Shown: positions 24,601 to 37,276, counted from the stretch's first letter. The stretch: DNA of 64,000 bases from Apostichopus japonicus (GCF_037975245.1 NC_092572.1:13118769-13182768), one strand, 5' to 3'. Program-made: numbers and translations. Notes: generated by a model from the sequence alone, not told the origin.

Positions 24601-24764
24601 AACTAAGAACTGAATCAGAAGAGTTATACCAGCAGGCAATAAAAACAGACAACAGTTTATTTCCTCTGGAGGGTGTAGGACCGACCCACACCCCTGCGAT
24701 AGATGGGTTCGACAAGAAAGTTATCGATGGGGAGTATGTGGACGTCACAAGACAATACAGATGA
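21662..24764 (+). CDS. MRPL40: mitochondrial ribosomal protein mL40, four exons
   Basis: Protein of the large mitochondrial ribosomal subunit, imported into the matrix. Exons 21662-21717, 22752-22832, 23741-23905 and 24452-24764 join in phase 2 at every junction to 615 nt: 204 residues and TGA, close to the human length of about 206. Exons 1-2 encode a presequence-like N terminus, rich in Ala, Ser, Leu and Arg and poor in acidic residues. Exon 3 begins with the lysine-rich EPPKKKKKTDPK block typical of the family. Exon 4 has the EERRALLLKRWS-like segment (here EEQERRALLLKRWSKFK), then a helix and the motif NSLFPLEGVGPTHTPAI, matching DPNLFPFEKEGPHYTPPI of the human protein as I recall it. It is transcribed away from HAUS5. 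Confidence 0.95.
21905..22010 (+). repeat. dispersed repeat with TATATAGCGCCAAAT...GCTCAAGGC motif
   Basis: AATAATAATAAATGAGACTTA leads into TATATAGCGCCAAATC and then GCTCAAGGCACTTTA. This combination is a repeat tail I recognise from many marine invertebrate genomes. It lies in MRPL40 intron 1, is single copy in this window, and the family assignment is from memory only. Confidence 0.35.
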
Positions 24765-26597
24765 GAGTTTTATAGGACAAATCAGGGAGAAGTAATTGTT
24801 AACTGATACAACAGCAGCTTGATGGATTTGGTTGTCTCTGGAAGTCCTCGAAGGTGTGCAAGTGAAGCGAATCGATTCGTTGAGTACTCTCACTTGTACT
24901 CTTACCTTCAAAAGTATTAGAAACCTAACTTTGTTATATCATTTCAGTTTTTGTTCCCTGTAATATTTGATTGCTTTAAGTCAACAGCTACTCATAAAGT
25001 CTGTCAGTGAGTTGAAACTTTTTGTAAAGTTTGACTTGACACAACAGATAGAGACTTGTCAGGTGCAAGGCATGGATACAAGGGTTATGGAGAGTGGGAA
25101 ACTCCCCCACCCCCCCTCCCCCACTCCATTTTAACCTCACACCAAACAATAATTTAGTTATTGGCACAACTTTGCATGATGTAGACTTAATTACATAACT
25201 AATTTATAGCCTATATGACTCAGAATGCACGATTTCATATCAAAATGTAAATGTAACCAGATCAATTGAAAATCTAGCAGGTCCCCACCCCCCTGTCTGT
25301 TTAAGTCCGAAACCCCTTCTGGACGTATCATTTAAAGCTGTTTGTAAGTGAAAGATATCTTCACACAGTAGTCTGGATGTCATTTTTTTAAAGCTAACAA
25401 GCTAATCTGCAGATTGGATCAGCCAAGATAGCATATAAGAGAAACCATTCATCAACAGCTAATATCAGAGCTCAAATTCCTACCTTTTATTTCCGAGTAA
25501 ACCACCTGTTATGTATTTAGGATGAGTTTGGGTAGACTGGGCTACTTGAATTCACTGTCAAGGAAAACATCATGTAGAAACTTTGTGTCAAATTATGTAT
25601 CATTCAACAGTTTTGACTGTGAAAATGTATGGTTATTTGACAATAAATGTATATAGTCATACCCATTGGATGGTTCTTCTCCTCTTTCTGTTTTTCCTCA
25701 TTCCCCTCCTCCTTCTCTTCCTCCTCCTCCTCCTCCTGCTACTCCATCTCCTCCTCCTCCTCCTGGTGTTTGTTTGTGCAGATAGTTGTGTGTCTTTGTT
25801 GTGGGGTCTGTTAAGATCCGACAAACTTTATTACGGTGAGGAAATTAAGTGGTAAGGTATTATAGGAACATACACTCGTTCCTTACAAGTCAAGTCCAAG
25901 TTTTGACAAAACAAATGGTGTGGGGTCTTCATAACGGGAGATTATGAGACCATAAATGACTCCAATTTGTTTTCTGTAAGGAGTAGTTTTATGAGGCATG
26001 TGCCCAACAAATCAATTTAAGAGATGAAATCTTTATCGTCCGATACCAATGAAGAACAGAAAGTAAAAGAATGTACTAAAATAATTGAAAAGCTTTTTTC
26101 CATTCCAGGATTTTATAGAATTCAAGGTCAGTATATGGTATCCCAAACAACAGAGCAATGGGGATGGGGCGGGGGTACTTGACAGCCGCATTAATCGCAT
26201 CGCACAAAGTAATAGACTTTCATATGCACAGATGATTGAGAAATAAGCTGTTCACTCGCCACCAAAATATTAGATCTTATGAAAGACAATGTTATCCGAA
26301 CAGAAACTTTGGCTGAGTATTTGTGTGTGATATCATTTTAATATATCTTACATTTCGCCAATGAAGTGATCGTTAATGATATGGGACACACAAAAGTAGC
26401 TCTCGGTGGAAAAAATGTGGGTGATGATGGAAAAATATTACAATTAAATTGGCAGGACAATACTAAAAAAAAAACATTAGTACAAATGAGTCATTCATAC
26501 CAGTGTTGTAATGAATGTACAATCGGCAAATATTGTGAATGCATGCAGTGAAATAACACAAGCATCTGTAACACACTCTTGAATTAGGTTCACGAAC
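24765..26597. other. intergenic region, low-complexity tracts
   Basis: Between MRPL40 and the left inverted-duplication arm. It contains a (CTC/CTT)n pyrimidine tract at about 25680-25765, whose poly-Leu translation is not credible as a gene, and C-rich tracts at about 25104-25125 and 25283. I see no exon. In particular, no counterparts of amidohydrolase exons 1-3 occur here. Confidence 0.6.
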
Positions 26598-29500
26598 CAT
26601 TAATGGTGGTAGGGTTTGTGTATTATTTGAGATGTTTTCTTCCAATATAAATTATATGCAGGCGGAAGTTTAAAAAGAATACATCCTCAGAGCCCCAGTT
26701 CTGTTACACAGGGTTTGTTACCACGTGATTATGCAGCAATGGCAGCTCTTCATGACGATTGTGCAGTTTATATCGGTTGTGATAAGTGTACTGCTTATCA
26801 ATTGTGGTTTGTCAAAAGACTGTTATAGTGTCAAACAAACAATGCTTTACAGTTTAGTTGGATGTTAATAAAATAAAACCGGATATTAGGCACTATCCAT
26901 GCATCTCTTTAATTCTTCAACTAAAAAATAACAACAAAATACATTTGGCTGTAATTTGCAACTACAAATTTCTATTTTACTTTTACGTTTGTTATGGTTT
27001 AACTGTCTTATATGATCTAAAGAGTGCATCTTAATAAATCTAAGTTGATGTTACAAGAGATATACAGGAAGGGTAATTGTTATTAAATTTGTCAAACTTA
27101 CCTTTCCCCTTTGCCGTTTCCGAAGGTCTTTACAAAATGGAACATGCCATCAAACGAAGTGGAATCGTAGAACATCGTTTGATGAAGCCTCCCATCACTA
27201 AGTCATGCTGCCCTCAAATAGTGTTCGGCAATGCGCCTACACCTGCTAAGAGGCAAAGGTCCGGCTCATCACAGGGCAGCGTGGGGAACTACAATGAGCG
27301 CTTGTGGGAAGCCGGGATCAAGCTGGTCGGCGATGGATCACCTCACTGTGGTACTATGGCCGTGCGAGAACCGTTTATGAATACCCCTCTCACCGAGATT
27401 CTTGGTTTCCCTAAAGCACCGGGTTACGGGAACTTGAACATGGACTCAGAAGCCCTCGTGGATACCATTAGATTCTTCCACGAGAAGGGCACACAGATTG
27501 CAATTCATTGCCATGGGGAAAGAGCTTCCGAACAGGCAGTGAAAACTTACGAACAGGTGTGTATAGTTCCACGATTCATATGCATTAGTTTTCGTAATTG
27601 CATATTTGTCCTCTTCTTCTTTCTACTGTTCAAATGAAAGCTGAACGTTAGCACTATTAGAAAATTGCCGACCTAGTTTTGGCCTTCGAGTACAATGTGT
27701 ACAAATACCCTATGCACGAGTACATATTCAAATCAGAATCGGTAACTATGCTATAGCAAGAGTTTTATTTCAGTACAGACTCGCAGCAAGCTTGGAAAAT
27801 GGCATAGCTAAAATTGATTTTAATAAAAAGAAGGAAAAGCAACGATTAATGAATTTTGACAGCCGTAGCAACCTACAGCTCAACGAAGGTCAGTGAGGTT
27901 GTCTCATACTTAAGGGCCATTAAATTAATCTACCGATTCGGTTAAAACCAGGCATTTGATCTTGGTCGTGTTAAACAGATTTCAATTGTACGACAATGCA
28001 TACAATGTTATCCTTTTTGAAAACACAACCAGTTTACTGCTGTTATTGCCAAACTAAAAAGAGAAGAAATTTATCAATTTTTTCTTGATAAGTTTCAAGC
28101 TTGAGAAAAACCATAAAAAATCAATAAAGCAAGAAATAAGAAAACAACAAAGCTAGGAAAGTTAAGTAAAATACCTCCTTTTTTCTTGTATATTCGCATA
28201 GGTCCTGGGTGACTATGATAGCAAGGATATTCGTCACCGAATGGAACACTGCGGATTAACCACCGTAGAGCAAATAAAGCGAGCTGGAAAGATCGGTGTT
28301 GGGATCTCATTTTTCGTTGATCATCTTCGCTATTACGCTCTGGTCTACAAAACTGATATTTTCGGCGACCGTGTTAACCGATGGACACCTCTCTCAGAGG
28401 CAACCAAGACCGGTACGTATGAAATGGTCAATCCACCAGGTATGCACAGGCCAACATTTTATTTTGTAAAAGACGGAGCTGCATGGAACTAGAATATTAG
28501 CTTATTATTCGTACTAAAATCTTGCTTATATATAAACAGTTGATTTGCGGATCCAGCGGTGTAAGTATTGATAAGCTTATCCTTGCGCGTGGTCCTAAAT
28601 TGTAGCTATGCCTCAGAATGCATCAGCCTCTAGTGTCTAACAAGTTGTTACACGGGGAAGAAACCCAGACCCTACGTGGAAGTCGACTTTAATGACCCCA
28701 TTTACCCATCACTACCATGTCATAATTATCGGTCATTTGAAGTCTGACTATATGTGTGAATGTGTTTGATATACATAACAGACAGGATCCAGAATATTGA
28801 AAAGGAGTGTTGGACCCTTGGGGTGTTGATGCAAACACTCTTGATCAATTCAAGTAGTTCCGAAAATTGATAAATTATAAATAAATTTTCTTTGACAGGA
28901 TCACCCAACATATCCCGGTGACGCTGTTCCATTTTCTAACATGAAAACCGCCGTTACTCGATGCACCAGGGATGATCCAAGCACCCCGTATGGCCCGGAG
29001 TATCGTGTTTCAGTTCACGAGGCCCTCAAAGCCTACACTGTTGATGCTGCATTCATGTTACACCGAGAGAAACAACTGGGTACCATAACGCCCGGGAAGA
29101 AAGCCGACTTGGTCGTGTTGTCTAAGAATCCGTACAACGTTGACCCGTTCAAATTGGAGGATATCCGAGTGATTGATACGTACCTTGATGGACACAGTAA
29201 TGGTTTTGCAACTGTGAAATCCATCCCTGGCGCAAATATTAACATCTTGGAACGCCCAGATGACAGCCAAATCTGATTTCAAAGCAAAGCGCATGCATCC
29301 GTTCGCTTACACATTGTTCATAAACAGTGTGTAGTTTTTGGAAATCACCTTTTGCTTCCAACTGCATTTTCTTCAATGGAGTTTAAAATGCATGTAGCCC
29401 CATTAAGATGAAACTGCATTTTATGTTGGATAAAACTGCAGTATATTGTTAGTAGTGTTGTTTTAAACCTAAGATTAACGTAGCGAGTGGAACATATGTG

Positions 29501-30165
29501 TTCGTTTTCTAATGAATTCACAGCCATGTTTTGCTGCCATTTTTCTTCGTTAGTCTCGAAATGATTATCGTCTCTAGAAATTGCTAACCAACTCCCCCTG
29601 CCACTTTACTTTTTAATTTGCAAGTTAGATGCACGACTTCAAAATAAAGACAACGGGCTAGGGTACATATCTTCAACTAAAACTAAATGTCGGTAATGGT
29701 GTAAGTGATGGTGTTACCGGGTACTTTCTTGTTATGCGAGTATTGCATGCATAGTTCTTTTTAATTTTTTAAATTTAGTATTTTTCTACTGCATAGCATA
29801 TCTACGTTTAGTCGCAAGATATGATAATTATTGATTGACTGAGAGGGAATATAGGAAGTTTAAGCAATTCTTGCGAAATAGATCATGTTCTATGATAGTT
29901 CCGATCACGTGAGTTTCGATCAATTAAACATAATGGGTTGATTGTTTATTTAAAAATCAGATGCGTGTTCTCTATATACAAGGTAACGGTTTATAGTATA
30001 TGTACCTGAAAAAATGCCTAAATAAATAAATGCAAATAATGACATGTGTTGGTTTTAATGACCTGATATCTTGTTACAGTTTACAAATATAGTGACTTCA
30101 CCCATGCTTCCTCCTTCGTGAGGTATCGTTCTTTCAAAGTTTCAAACTTTGATTTCCGTTGCCCA
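26598..30165 (+). repeat. left arm of inverted segmental duplication
   Basis: Matches the reverse complement of about 38150-42025, across exons, introns and 3' flank. The outer edge is seen as CCATTAATGGTGGTAGGGTTT (26598 here, rc near 42025), the inner edge as CATGCTTCCTCCTT near 30100 (rc near 38205). Exons are nearly identical while introns carry indels. Confidence 0.88.
27126..29276 (+). pseudogene. truncated amidohydrolase copy (exons 4-6 only)
   Basis: Exon equivalents lie at 27126-27556 (431 nt), 28202-28439 (238 nt) and 28899-29276 (378 nt). The intact gene at 39271-46421 has 431, 234 and 378 nt, so exon 5 here carries a 4-base insertion near 28413 (GGTACGTATG against GGTATG). Joined by the conserved splice sites this shifts the frame, and exon 6 then meets a stop after a few codons. 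Metal-site Asp (first codon of exon 6) and the whole C terminus would be lost. Exons 1-3, including the HxH metal motif, are absent upstream. Otherwise exons 4 and 6 are free of stops, so the copy is young. An AATAAA lies at 29643-29648. Expression of a fragment cannot be excluded, but an active enzyme is not expected. Confidence 0.88.
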
Positions 30166-32949
30166 GAACTAATAGGAGTTTTGTACTTACAGCAAGGCCT
30201 CTCACACTCGTGCAAAGGTACCTACAGACACACCGTCACGACGAATATTCGACAGTTTTTAATCACGATAGGCATATCCAATTTTGGCAAATAAATAACC
30301 ATCCACACACAAACGCAAACATACGCAACACACAAGACGTAAAATGTGCTAACGCAGTGCTTGTTTTGGCATATTTTCAGTCACCATGCCCGATCGTTTT
30401 GAATGCCTTGATGTGGAAGCGCATAAATCAAAGTAGAGATGGTGTTCAAATAAGGATTGGAGGTTTACACAAAGCAGTTAAGAAATTCTGTGTTTAAATC
30501 TGGATATGTTTCTCCGTGCGAGCAGACGGTTCAGTATGCTTAACTTGCTCCTCTTCTAGCTCAAAGTCTAAAATGCGTCATGATATAGAAATGTGCATGC
30601 ACTCCGACAGGCCAAGCCATCAGATGTCAACGTGGGGGTATGATTTGTCAGTTGACAACTTCTAGCTATACTTTAGCGGACCCTTAACGTGACGGACTTA
30701 AGTGTCTAAGATAATGGAACGATTTCTTCTGGTAGACACCTACAACAGCTATAAAATAAAAAGCTCCTGATTAAAACCCTAAGAGGGCTGCCAACCGTGA
30801 CTGAAATAAACACCGTCGCGCTCTGACTTTTCAGGGATGATAAAGGCCAGTCTCTTTACATTAACAAATTTTGAAGGAAAAAAAAGGCAACATTTTGAGA
30901 TAAAAAGACAACATTGTGAGAATTGGGGACACTGTTTTTCTTTCCTATGTCCCTATTAAGCCACCGTACAATGCTGACATATTGTGCACACAAAATTAAA
31001 CTGCCGCATGCAACCAACACAGTAGTCTACTGCTGTACACATGTAAGTAAAGGTTTAGTAGCTACAGCGTGATAGTCTGACGTCTATCTTGTCCTTGCGC
31101 GCATTCAAACAGTGATACAAGAGCGCTCACAAAGATATCAGCAGAAAATCAGAAGCGCGCGCTCCGAAATATTTGTCTGCATTGCATGCTGTACGTACAG
31201 AATACCACCGTGCGCGCGTGTGCGTTGATCTATATACGAGTGTTTACTATACCGTCATACACAGTGGATTGTCAATGGAAAATATTTGTTGTCATTTTGT
31301 AGGCGTTCATATCAACACGTACTGTACTGGGCAGTTCTCTCTTCATTGCAAGCAGTGTAGTCTAGACGTTGGACATATCTTGACGTCGTTCTTCATCTTA
31401 ATTTAGTTGTTCGAACGACTCCAATGACGGCCCGGGGTTGCAGAGAAGAAAAGGACGACATTTTAAGACATAGTAAAGATAACGTGATTACGGTTAGTGA
31501 TATTTTACATTATCTGGAGTTGTCTGTATGCATGTATGTCTGTCTGTGAAGTTAGCCTATGCATAGTCTGCACCGTATGACTATTCTAGGCCTATCAGTT
31601 TATGCCTTACTCTTGACTTCATGTTTTATGCATAACGAGAACAGTGTTACGTCATGGAAATGTACCTATTAGCAACTGAGGCATTTTGACGGCACTTAAT
31701 GCTTTCTGGGATCAGTGTAGAAAAGTCCGTAGGAGTGTTAAAATATGCTCGGTCGGGCGATTGCGCCAGTAATACGTCGGTTACGAGGCCCTATGTCATA
31801 ATTGAATCCTCCAAGCTACTATACACGCATGTATTGTAACGCTTACTCAGTCTAAGATTCCGGGGATGCCCAAGTATTTCCTACTGAGAACTGGTGGTGG
31901 TATGGAAAAAAAATGCCGCTTGGATGGTTGTGTGTTAGTAACGAACCTTGAATCTCGCTATAACATGCAAAGAATATAACACACAGATGAACGAGTAAAG
32001 AAAACGCGCTGAGTAGATTTCGTAATCTATTACTACAATCAGCCACGGTACAGACAAACATCGGTCTCTATGCAGTTGTGTGTAAGGAAGCTGTCGTTTC
32101 TGGGATTTTCTTGTGCGTGAATGGCGTTGCAGTGTAGATACAATATACAAGGGAGGGCGACCGACGTTGTTTGGACGTTGTTACTTAAAAAACAACATGG
32201 CGACACTCACGCTTAAAGCAAGTTGAATTTCATAGTTTCCATGTAGATGTGGGAACGTTTTAATAAGGCCACAAAACTTCGGCGAGAACTACGGTCTAGT
32301 GGATATGATATGTCATTTATGTAACGTTTAGGATTAGAAGATTGAAGTAACGTTTTGGACGGTTGCGTTGCTAACCATTTAGGATAAACTCCATTGCCAT
32401 GAACCGCTGTATGGTTTGTATGCACATGTTTGTGAACTTGTAGTTCTCAAATTTTCTTGATGAAATATGTGCAGCTAAAGGGTCAAACCATGGCGTCGGA
32501 TGCTAGACTACCCCAAGGAAAACTACAAGATAATTGCTAAGTTACCCTTGCACATCGAAAGCAAATAGAAGTCATTATTATGAAGTACAACAACAACGAA
32601 GGCCATTTTCCTATCTTTGAGGTGTTTATAAAATATTGCTGAAAGGGCAAAGGATGCCAAGATCCCAACATTTGATTGCCATGCAACGACATAAGTAATT
32701 CAGTAATGATGGGTTGTGCACAATGGCTATAATCCCTGTGGTTGTTAAGTCCTTGAAGAGCGGGCTTTTCAGACATATGCATTCTTTGATCCCGGTTCAA
32801 GCATATCCATTTGCTGAGATCAACTGAGACAACAGTTAGATGTTGGACGACGAAGAGCAAGGATATCAATTGAAACTATATGGCTGCGCCTTATACTCTT
32901 GAAACCAGCATAGTTTCTAAATTGGCAATCAGTAAGTAGGATGGGGCCG
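30166..32949. other. spacer of inverted duplication, nothing recognised
   Basis: Begins the roughly 8 kb between the duplication arms. No exon, RNA gene or bounded repeat is recognised. GCGC-rich patches occur near 31100-31220. A 20-base string GATTTTCTTGTGCGTGAATG at about 32107 recurs near 60997, a hint of an unidentified dispersed repeat. Confidence 0.5.
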
Positions 32950-34190
32950 GGACGTCAAGCTGCGCAATGTCTTCACCAAGAAATGCCTCCCTGATACTGG
33001 AGAACACATACCGAACGAAAGAAAAAAAGAAGAGATGTTGGTGCCTGGGACCATCTCAGGGGCAAAGTCTCACTGAGGCAGATATCGGCTTGATGATGGG
33101 GAACGCTGTAGCCGATGCGTATACACCACTTGCGATGGCTACAGGCCGCAGGGATCACCCTCTGCCCAACGTTCTCTTCTGTGTTGGATTCCGTGGAACA
33201 TTGAAATACTCAATTTCTTGAATACTCACACCGTAAACAGAGTGGAGGCGAGAGCCGTCAAGGACCATTATCAATGGGCACAATTGGTCAAACAAGCCAA
33301 AAACGTATATTTTCCTGAAGGCCAAAGACCAGAGAAACTTGTGATGTCAGTAGCAGACAAGAAATTTGTCAAGATTTTCGAGGATGGTATCAAATGAGAA
33401 GGAGGGCGTTATGTCATTTGCCCTGCCATTGATGGATCCAAATTCGATCCTACCCGACAACAAGGGACAAGCTAGGAAGAGGTTCCCAGTGCTAGGAAAA
33501 CGGTTTCGACGAGAACCAGAGCTAAAAATTAAGTATGTAGAGTTCATGAACCAGATGTACGATCGTGGCTACATGGAGCAAGTTTATGAGACCACATGCG
33601 AGGATAAGGAGTGGTATCTTTCCCACCATCCCGTTATTAGTGTCAAGAAACCAGGCAAAGTAAGGGTGGTCTTCGATTGTGCAGCCAAACAAGCCAGTGT
33701 CTCTCAAAACGACTTCTTCTATAGGGGCCGGACAACACAAACAGCCTTGGTGGGTGTCTTCCCAGGTTTAGGAAAGAGAAAGTTGCTATCATGGCAGACA
33801 TCGAAGCGATGTTCCTTCAAGTTGTAGTACTCCCCGAGGATCGTGATGCTCGCAGCTTCCTGTGGAGAAGCAATGGGGGGGGGGTGGGGGGGGGGAAGAG
33901 TTAAAGATTACACGATGAACCGTCACCTATTTGGAGCAATGTCATCATTGGCCATTGCCAACAAGGCACTTCGGAGGACCGGAGAAGACCATGGACACAA
34001 ATATAGTCCTGATATACGGAAGGCTATCTGCGATTCATTCTACGTAGATGACTGTCTGAAAACAGCTTCAGACAGTTACAAAGCCATGGCATTGACAAAG
34101 GGTTTAACAGATTTGTCTGTTCCAGTGGCGGAGATTTCTTGTCAGAAGTGGGGGGGGGGGGGTTGCAGGCCATTGATGAAATAAAAAGTC
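32950..34190 (+). mobile_element. decayed BEL/Pao retrotransposon pol fragment
   Basis: Translations in changing frames recall Pao-type polyproteins. First comes a protease-side block, TEADIGLMMGNAVADAYTPL (about 33075-33130). Then an RT block follows with HHPVISVKKPGKVRVVFDCAAK (about 33615-33690). An aspartate-bearing core [11 protein letters not shown] comes next (about 33790), then RHLFGAMSSLAIANKALRRT and FYVDDCLKTASDS, the RT YVDD box (about 33920-34070). Stops and frame changes separate the blocks, and two G runs (about 33875-33895 and 34148-34162) mark the end. No LTRs were found. It is a dead relic. Confidence 0.78.
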
Positions 34191-34196
34191 ATAACT

Positions 34197-34460
34197 GCTG
34201 GCTCACTATCTAAGTGGAGCGCCACCATAAGTTGGCGCGAAGTGCACAAGAATTTTTTGGCAAATATTGCCTCCCAGATTGCAGTAAATGGCACTGCCCA
34301 GGCCTTGAAAAGCTGCATTTAACCAGGGGCGTATGCAGGATTTTCTAACCCGGGGGGCGCGTATTACTATCTAAGCGGAGCGCCACCATTGGTTGGCGCT
34401 CCGCGTACAAGCAAATTTCTGGTTTTGGTACCCCCAGATCACCGGAAATGGCACTTCTCG
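34197..34460 (+). repeat. two copies of an ACTATCTAAG-GGAGCGCCACC module
   Basis: ACTATCTAAG(T/C)GGAGCGCCAC occurs at about 34204 and 34364, each followed by a TTGGCGC partner that can pair with GGAGCGCCA, then by CCCAGAT and GGCACT landmarks. A related copy starts at 34983 and an inverted one at about 58600-58642. CAGGGGCGTATGCAGG at about 34326 resembles the end of the hAT-type element at 57214. These are probably nested non-autonomous DNA transposons. Confidence 0.6.
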
Positions 34461-34929
34461 GGCTTGAAACTGACCAACCATACGTACAATTTTGCCTGAG
34501 AACCAAGTTTTTTCCAAATACTTTTTTCTCATCTAACCTTTTTGAAGATTGTCACCAGTCACATCACGTTCGACTTCATCACATATCCTGTGGATCATTG
34601 CTTTTGTAGGTGATTCTTCATCGCGGCCCACAATATCCGTCAGCCCCACTGTTCAGAATTTGAAAATTCACAGTTCTCGTGAATAAATTCACTTCAAAAC
34701 ATACCCATAATGTTGCACAAAATATCATCTATGGACAACCGATATAGAAAAACCTCCTTCAAACCCTAACAGACGGGTCAAAATTGCACGAGTATGATGA
34801 AGTATGATGAAGAATGTTGATTAGGGAATTTTCGAAAATTCAGACGGCTACTAAAAAATTTCGTTGAAGGAAATAAAAATATACCAGATATTTCCGAAAC
34901 CGAACACTACACACATCGACAGTTTTGAG

Positions 34930-35462
34930 CATGGGCGCAGATCAGTCTTGGATAATGGTGGGGACGCGTGTCTGTTCTATGACACTATCTAAGCGGAGCG
35001 CGACAGTGGGTTCGCGCGTAGCGTGGGATTTTTTTGGGCAAATATACCTCCCAGATCGCCGGAAATAACATTTCCCAGACCTAATGATGCTCCTAAACCT
35101 CCTTAAGTTTTAGATCTCATGGCTTAGAAATTTAGTTTGGAGAAATACATGGGCGGCTGCAGAAAGAAAATCAGGGACAAATAATCCAAGTAGACTTTTG
35201 TATATACGATGGGTCTGGGGTCCTCTCCCAGAAAACAAATATAGACTGCCGTAAATGCGATTTCCGTCCTATATTTAACAACTGTGGATAAAATACAATA
35301 AAATGAGAACTGCTGCATGTCATTTGCACAATGCTGGATCAAACTGCGCCAAAGTTCAATACAGGGGAACTTGAAATGCAGGGCCACGGTATATCATGTC
35401 CCCACTACTGAAAAAGTTGGTGGGGACGCGTCCCGCTGTCCTCACCAGGATCTGCGCCCATG
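34930..35462. mobile_element. non-autonomous hAT-like element, 533 bp
   Basis: Terminal inverted repeats CATGGGCGCAGATC at the left and GATCTGCGCCCATG at the right pair perfectly over 14 bases. The flanks GTTTTGAG (34922-34929) and GTTTGGAG (35463-35470) look like an 8-bp target duplication with one mismatch. GGTGGGGACGCGT is also repeated in inverted subterminal position. An ACTATCTAAGCGGAGCGC module lies inside at 34983. No transposase is encoded. Confidence 0.75.
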
Positions 35463-35899
35463 GTTTGGAGGCTGTTTATCGTGGAACGTTTGCTTTACAA
35501 ATTCGAATAATTTTGTCACTGTTCCTCTTTCTCTTCCCGTTTTCTTGCCGTATTTTCTACTCCATCCTTTTCTCCTTTTCTCTCTTTCTTCTTTTTCTTT
35601 TCCTTCCTTCACCTCGTTGAAGTTGGCAAGTGTATACAGTTTCAAAGCTATTCAACAGCAACAAAACGTTATTTTGTGTATGTCTGTTGTGGGTGAAGTT
35701 AGCGCTATGAGCTACAAGTTCCAATGCGCAAGGTGGGGGAAAGGGGCTAGAAATAATGTGTGGGTCAATTCTAACTCGGTTTTCGGTCGTTAATTGTTGA
35801 TGTAGCCTACCAGGTAAAAGGTTGAATGACTTTAACAATTTCAAATTAATAATTTGATTTATTATGCCATTTGGAGCACATAACATAGGCTATAACAGA

Positions 35900-36010
35900 A
35901 CATTACTGGCAAAAACTAGGGGGGGGTTGATTGTGTGGGCCAACCCCCCTCTTCAAAAAGTGGGGGGGTTAAAAAAAAACCAACCCCCCCTGTTTCTCCG
36001 CCACTGGTCT
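35900..36010. repeat. short fold-back with GGGGGGGTTG / CAACCCCCCC arms
   Basis: A G run then TTGATTG and a facing CCAACCCCCC recur twice, with outer sequences TACTGGC and GCCACTGG in inverted orientation. It looks like a small inverted-repeat element around 100 bp. The homopolymers make the exact ends unsafe. Confidence 0.5.
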
Positions 36011-37229
36011 GTTCAAGGCGGGTTGAGGCTCACAAAATAGATATCGATTTTAAGTAGGTACTAGGTCTAAATAAATACTTTTAACACTTTATCTGTGGTT
36101 CTACACAGCCTCTGTAAAACCTTATTTAAATACACATGATTCAGCTACACGTCAATCCTCTACGAGTCTCTCTTTCTATCGTAATTATCTAGTGTAACCA
36201 AACATCCAACTTTAACAAGTATGTGTGGATCATGTTGTTTGGTTTTCCTGCCCAGGTTATATGTTGGGTGACCGTAATGCTTAAATTCAAAAGGCACTGT
36301 TGCACCGGTCAGTAATTATTAAGATTGATTTGTAGACAAATCTTCATTCGCTCGATCGGCCTGCAAAACGGCTAAATGTTTGGCGAAAAAAATACATTTA
36401 TTAATTTCATTTATTTATTGATTCATTCCAGTATAAATATGAAATATAAAGAGGGGTCATAACTACAGGAAGAATAACTAATCTAAAAGGAACAGAAAAA
36501 AGGTTAAGATGATAGGATTTCATAGAAAATACATCTTCACATATAAAAGTAAATACATAAAACGATATAACAAACAAACTACAACAAATATTCTAAGTGC
36601 TCGGATTGAATGAATATAGCAGCATGGTATATAAAAGAGTTTCTGTAAACTTGTGTTCTTTTTTTTTTTGCAGTATGTGCGATTTTGATGGAATAAGACC
36701 TGAATGTATTTGTTTTTAAAACACATTTCCTTTGATTATATTTGGATTAAGCAATAAATTCTTGCAGTCACATGTTAGACAGAGCACTGATAATTTCATT
36801 GGTCAGTTTCAACAGAGCTTCAAGAAATCTCATCAGCAGAATCATCGGCATATTTCGTAATAGAAATGTGTGAGTTTGACCTAATTTCATCAGTTTATAT
36901 CGTTAATAATATAGCAAATAATGGACCCCCCCGAAGCACACCAACCTTTATTTCCAATATTTCGGTTAACCGTTTATCCAACTTCACATGTCTGGTGCCA
37001 TTCTTGAAGGAACTGTGCCAGTCAATGAATAAGCAAATTGTGAAAGATCATTCATTAGTTAATTTGGCAAGAAAGTATTTAACGCACTTGAAAAGTCAAG
37101 AAAAAGAACCGTTGTTATAGTTGCTTCCTTTCAATCTAAACGAGGCACAATATCATGGATTAATAAAAGGACAGCAATTATACAAGATACACCTTTCTTA
37201 TAGCCAAAATGACACTTGTCCCCAAATTG

Positions 37230-37276
<47 letters not shown>

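Noticed and set aside
25583-25855. Leucine-rich 90-residue frame
   Set aside because: It is produced by a CTC/CTT pyrimidine tract; no homology and no splice support.
26366-26551. 61-residue frame as a missing upstream exon of the broken amidohydrolase copy
   Set aside because: No similarity to exons 1-3 of the intact gene and no acceptor/donor pair in suitable phase.
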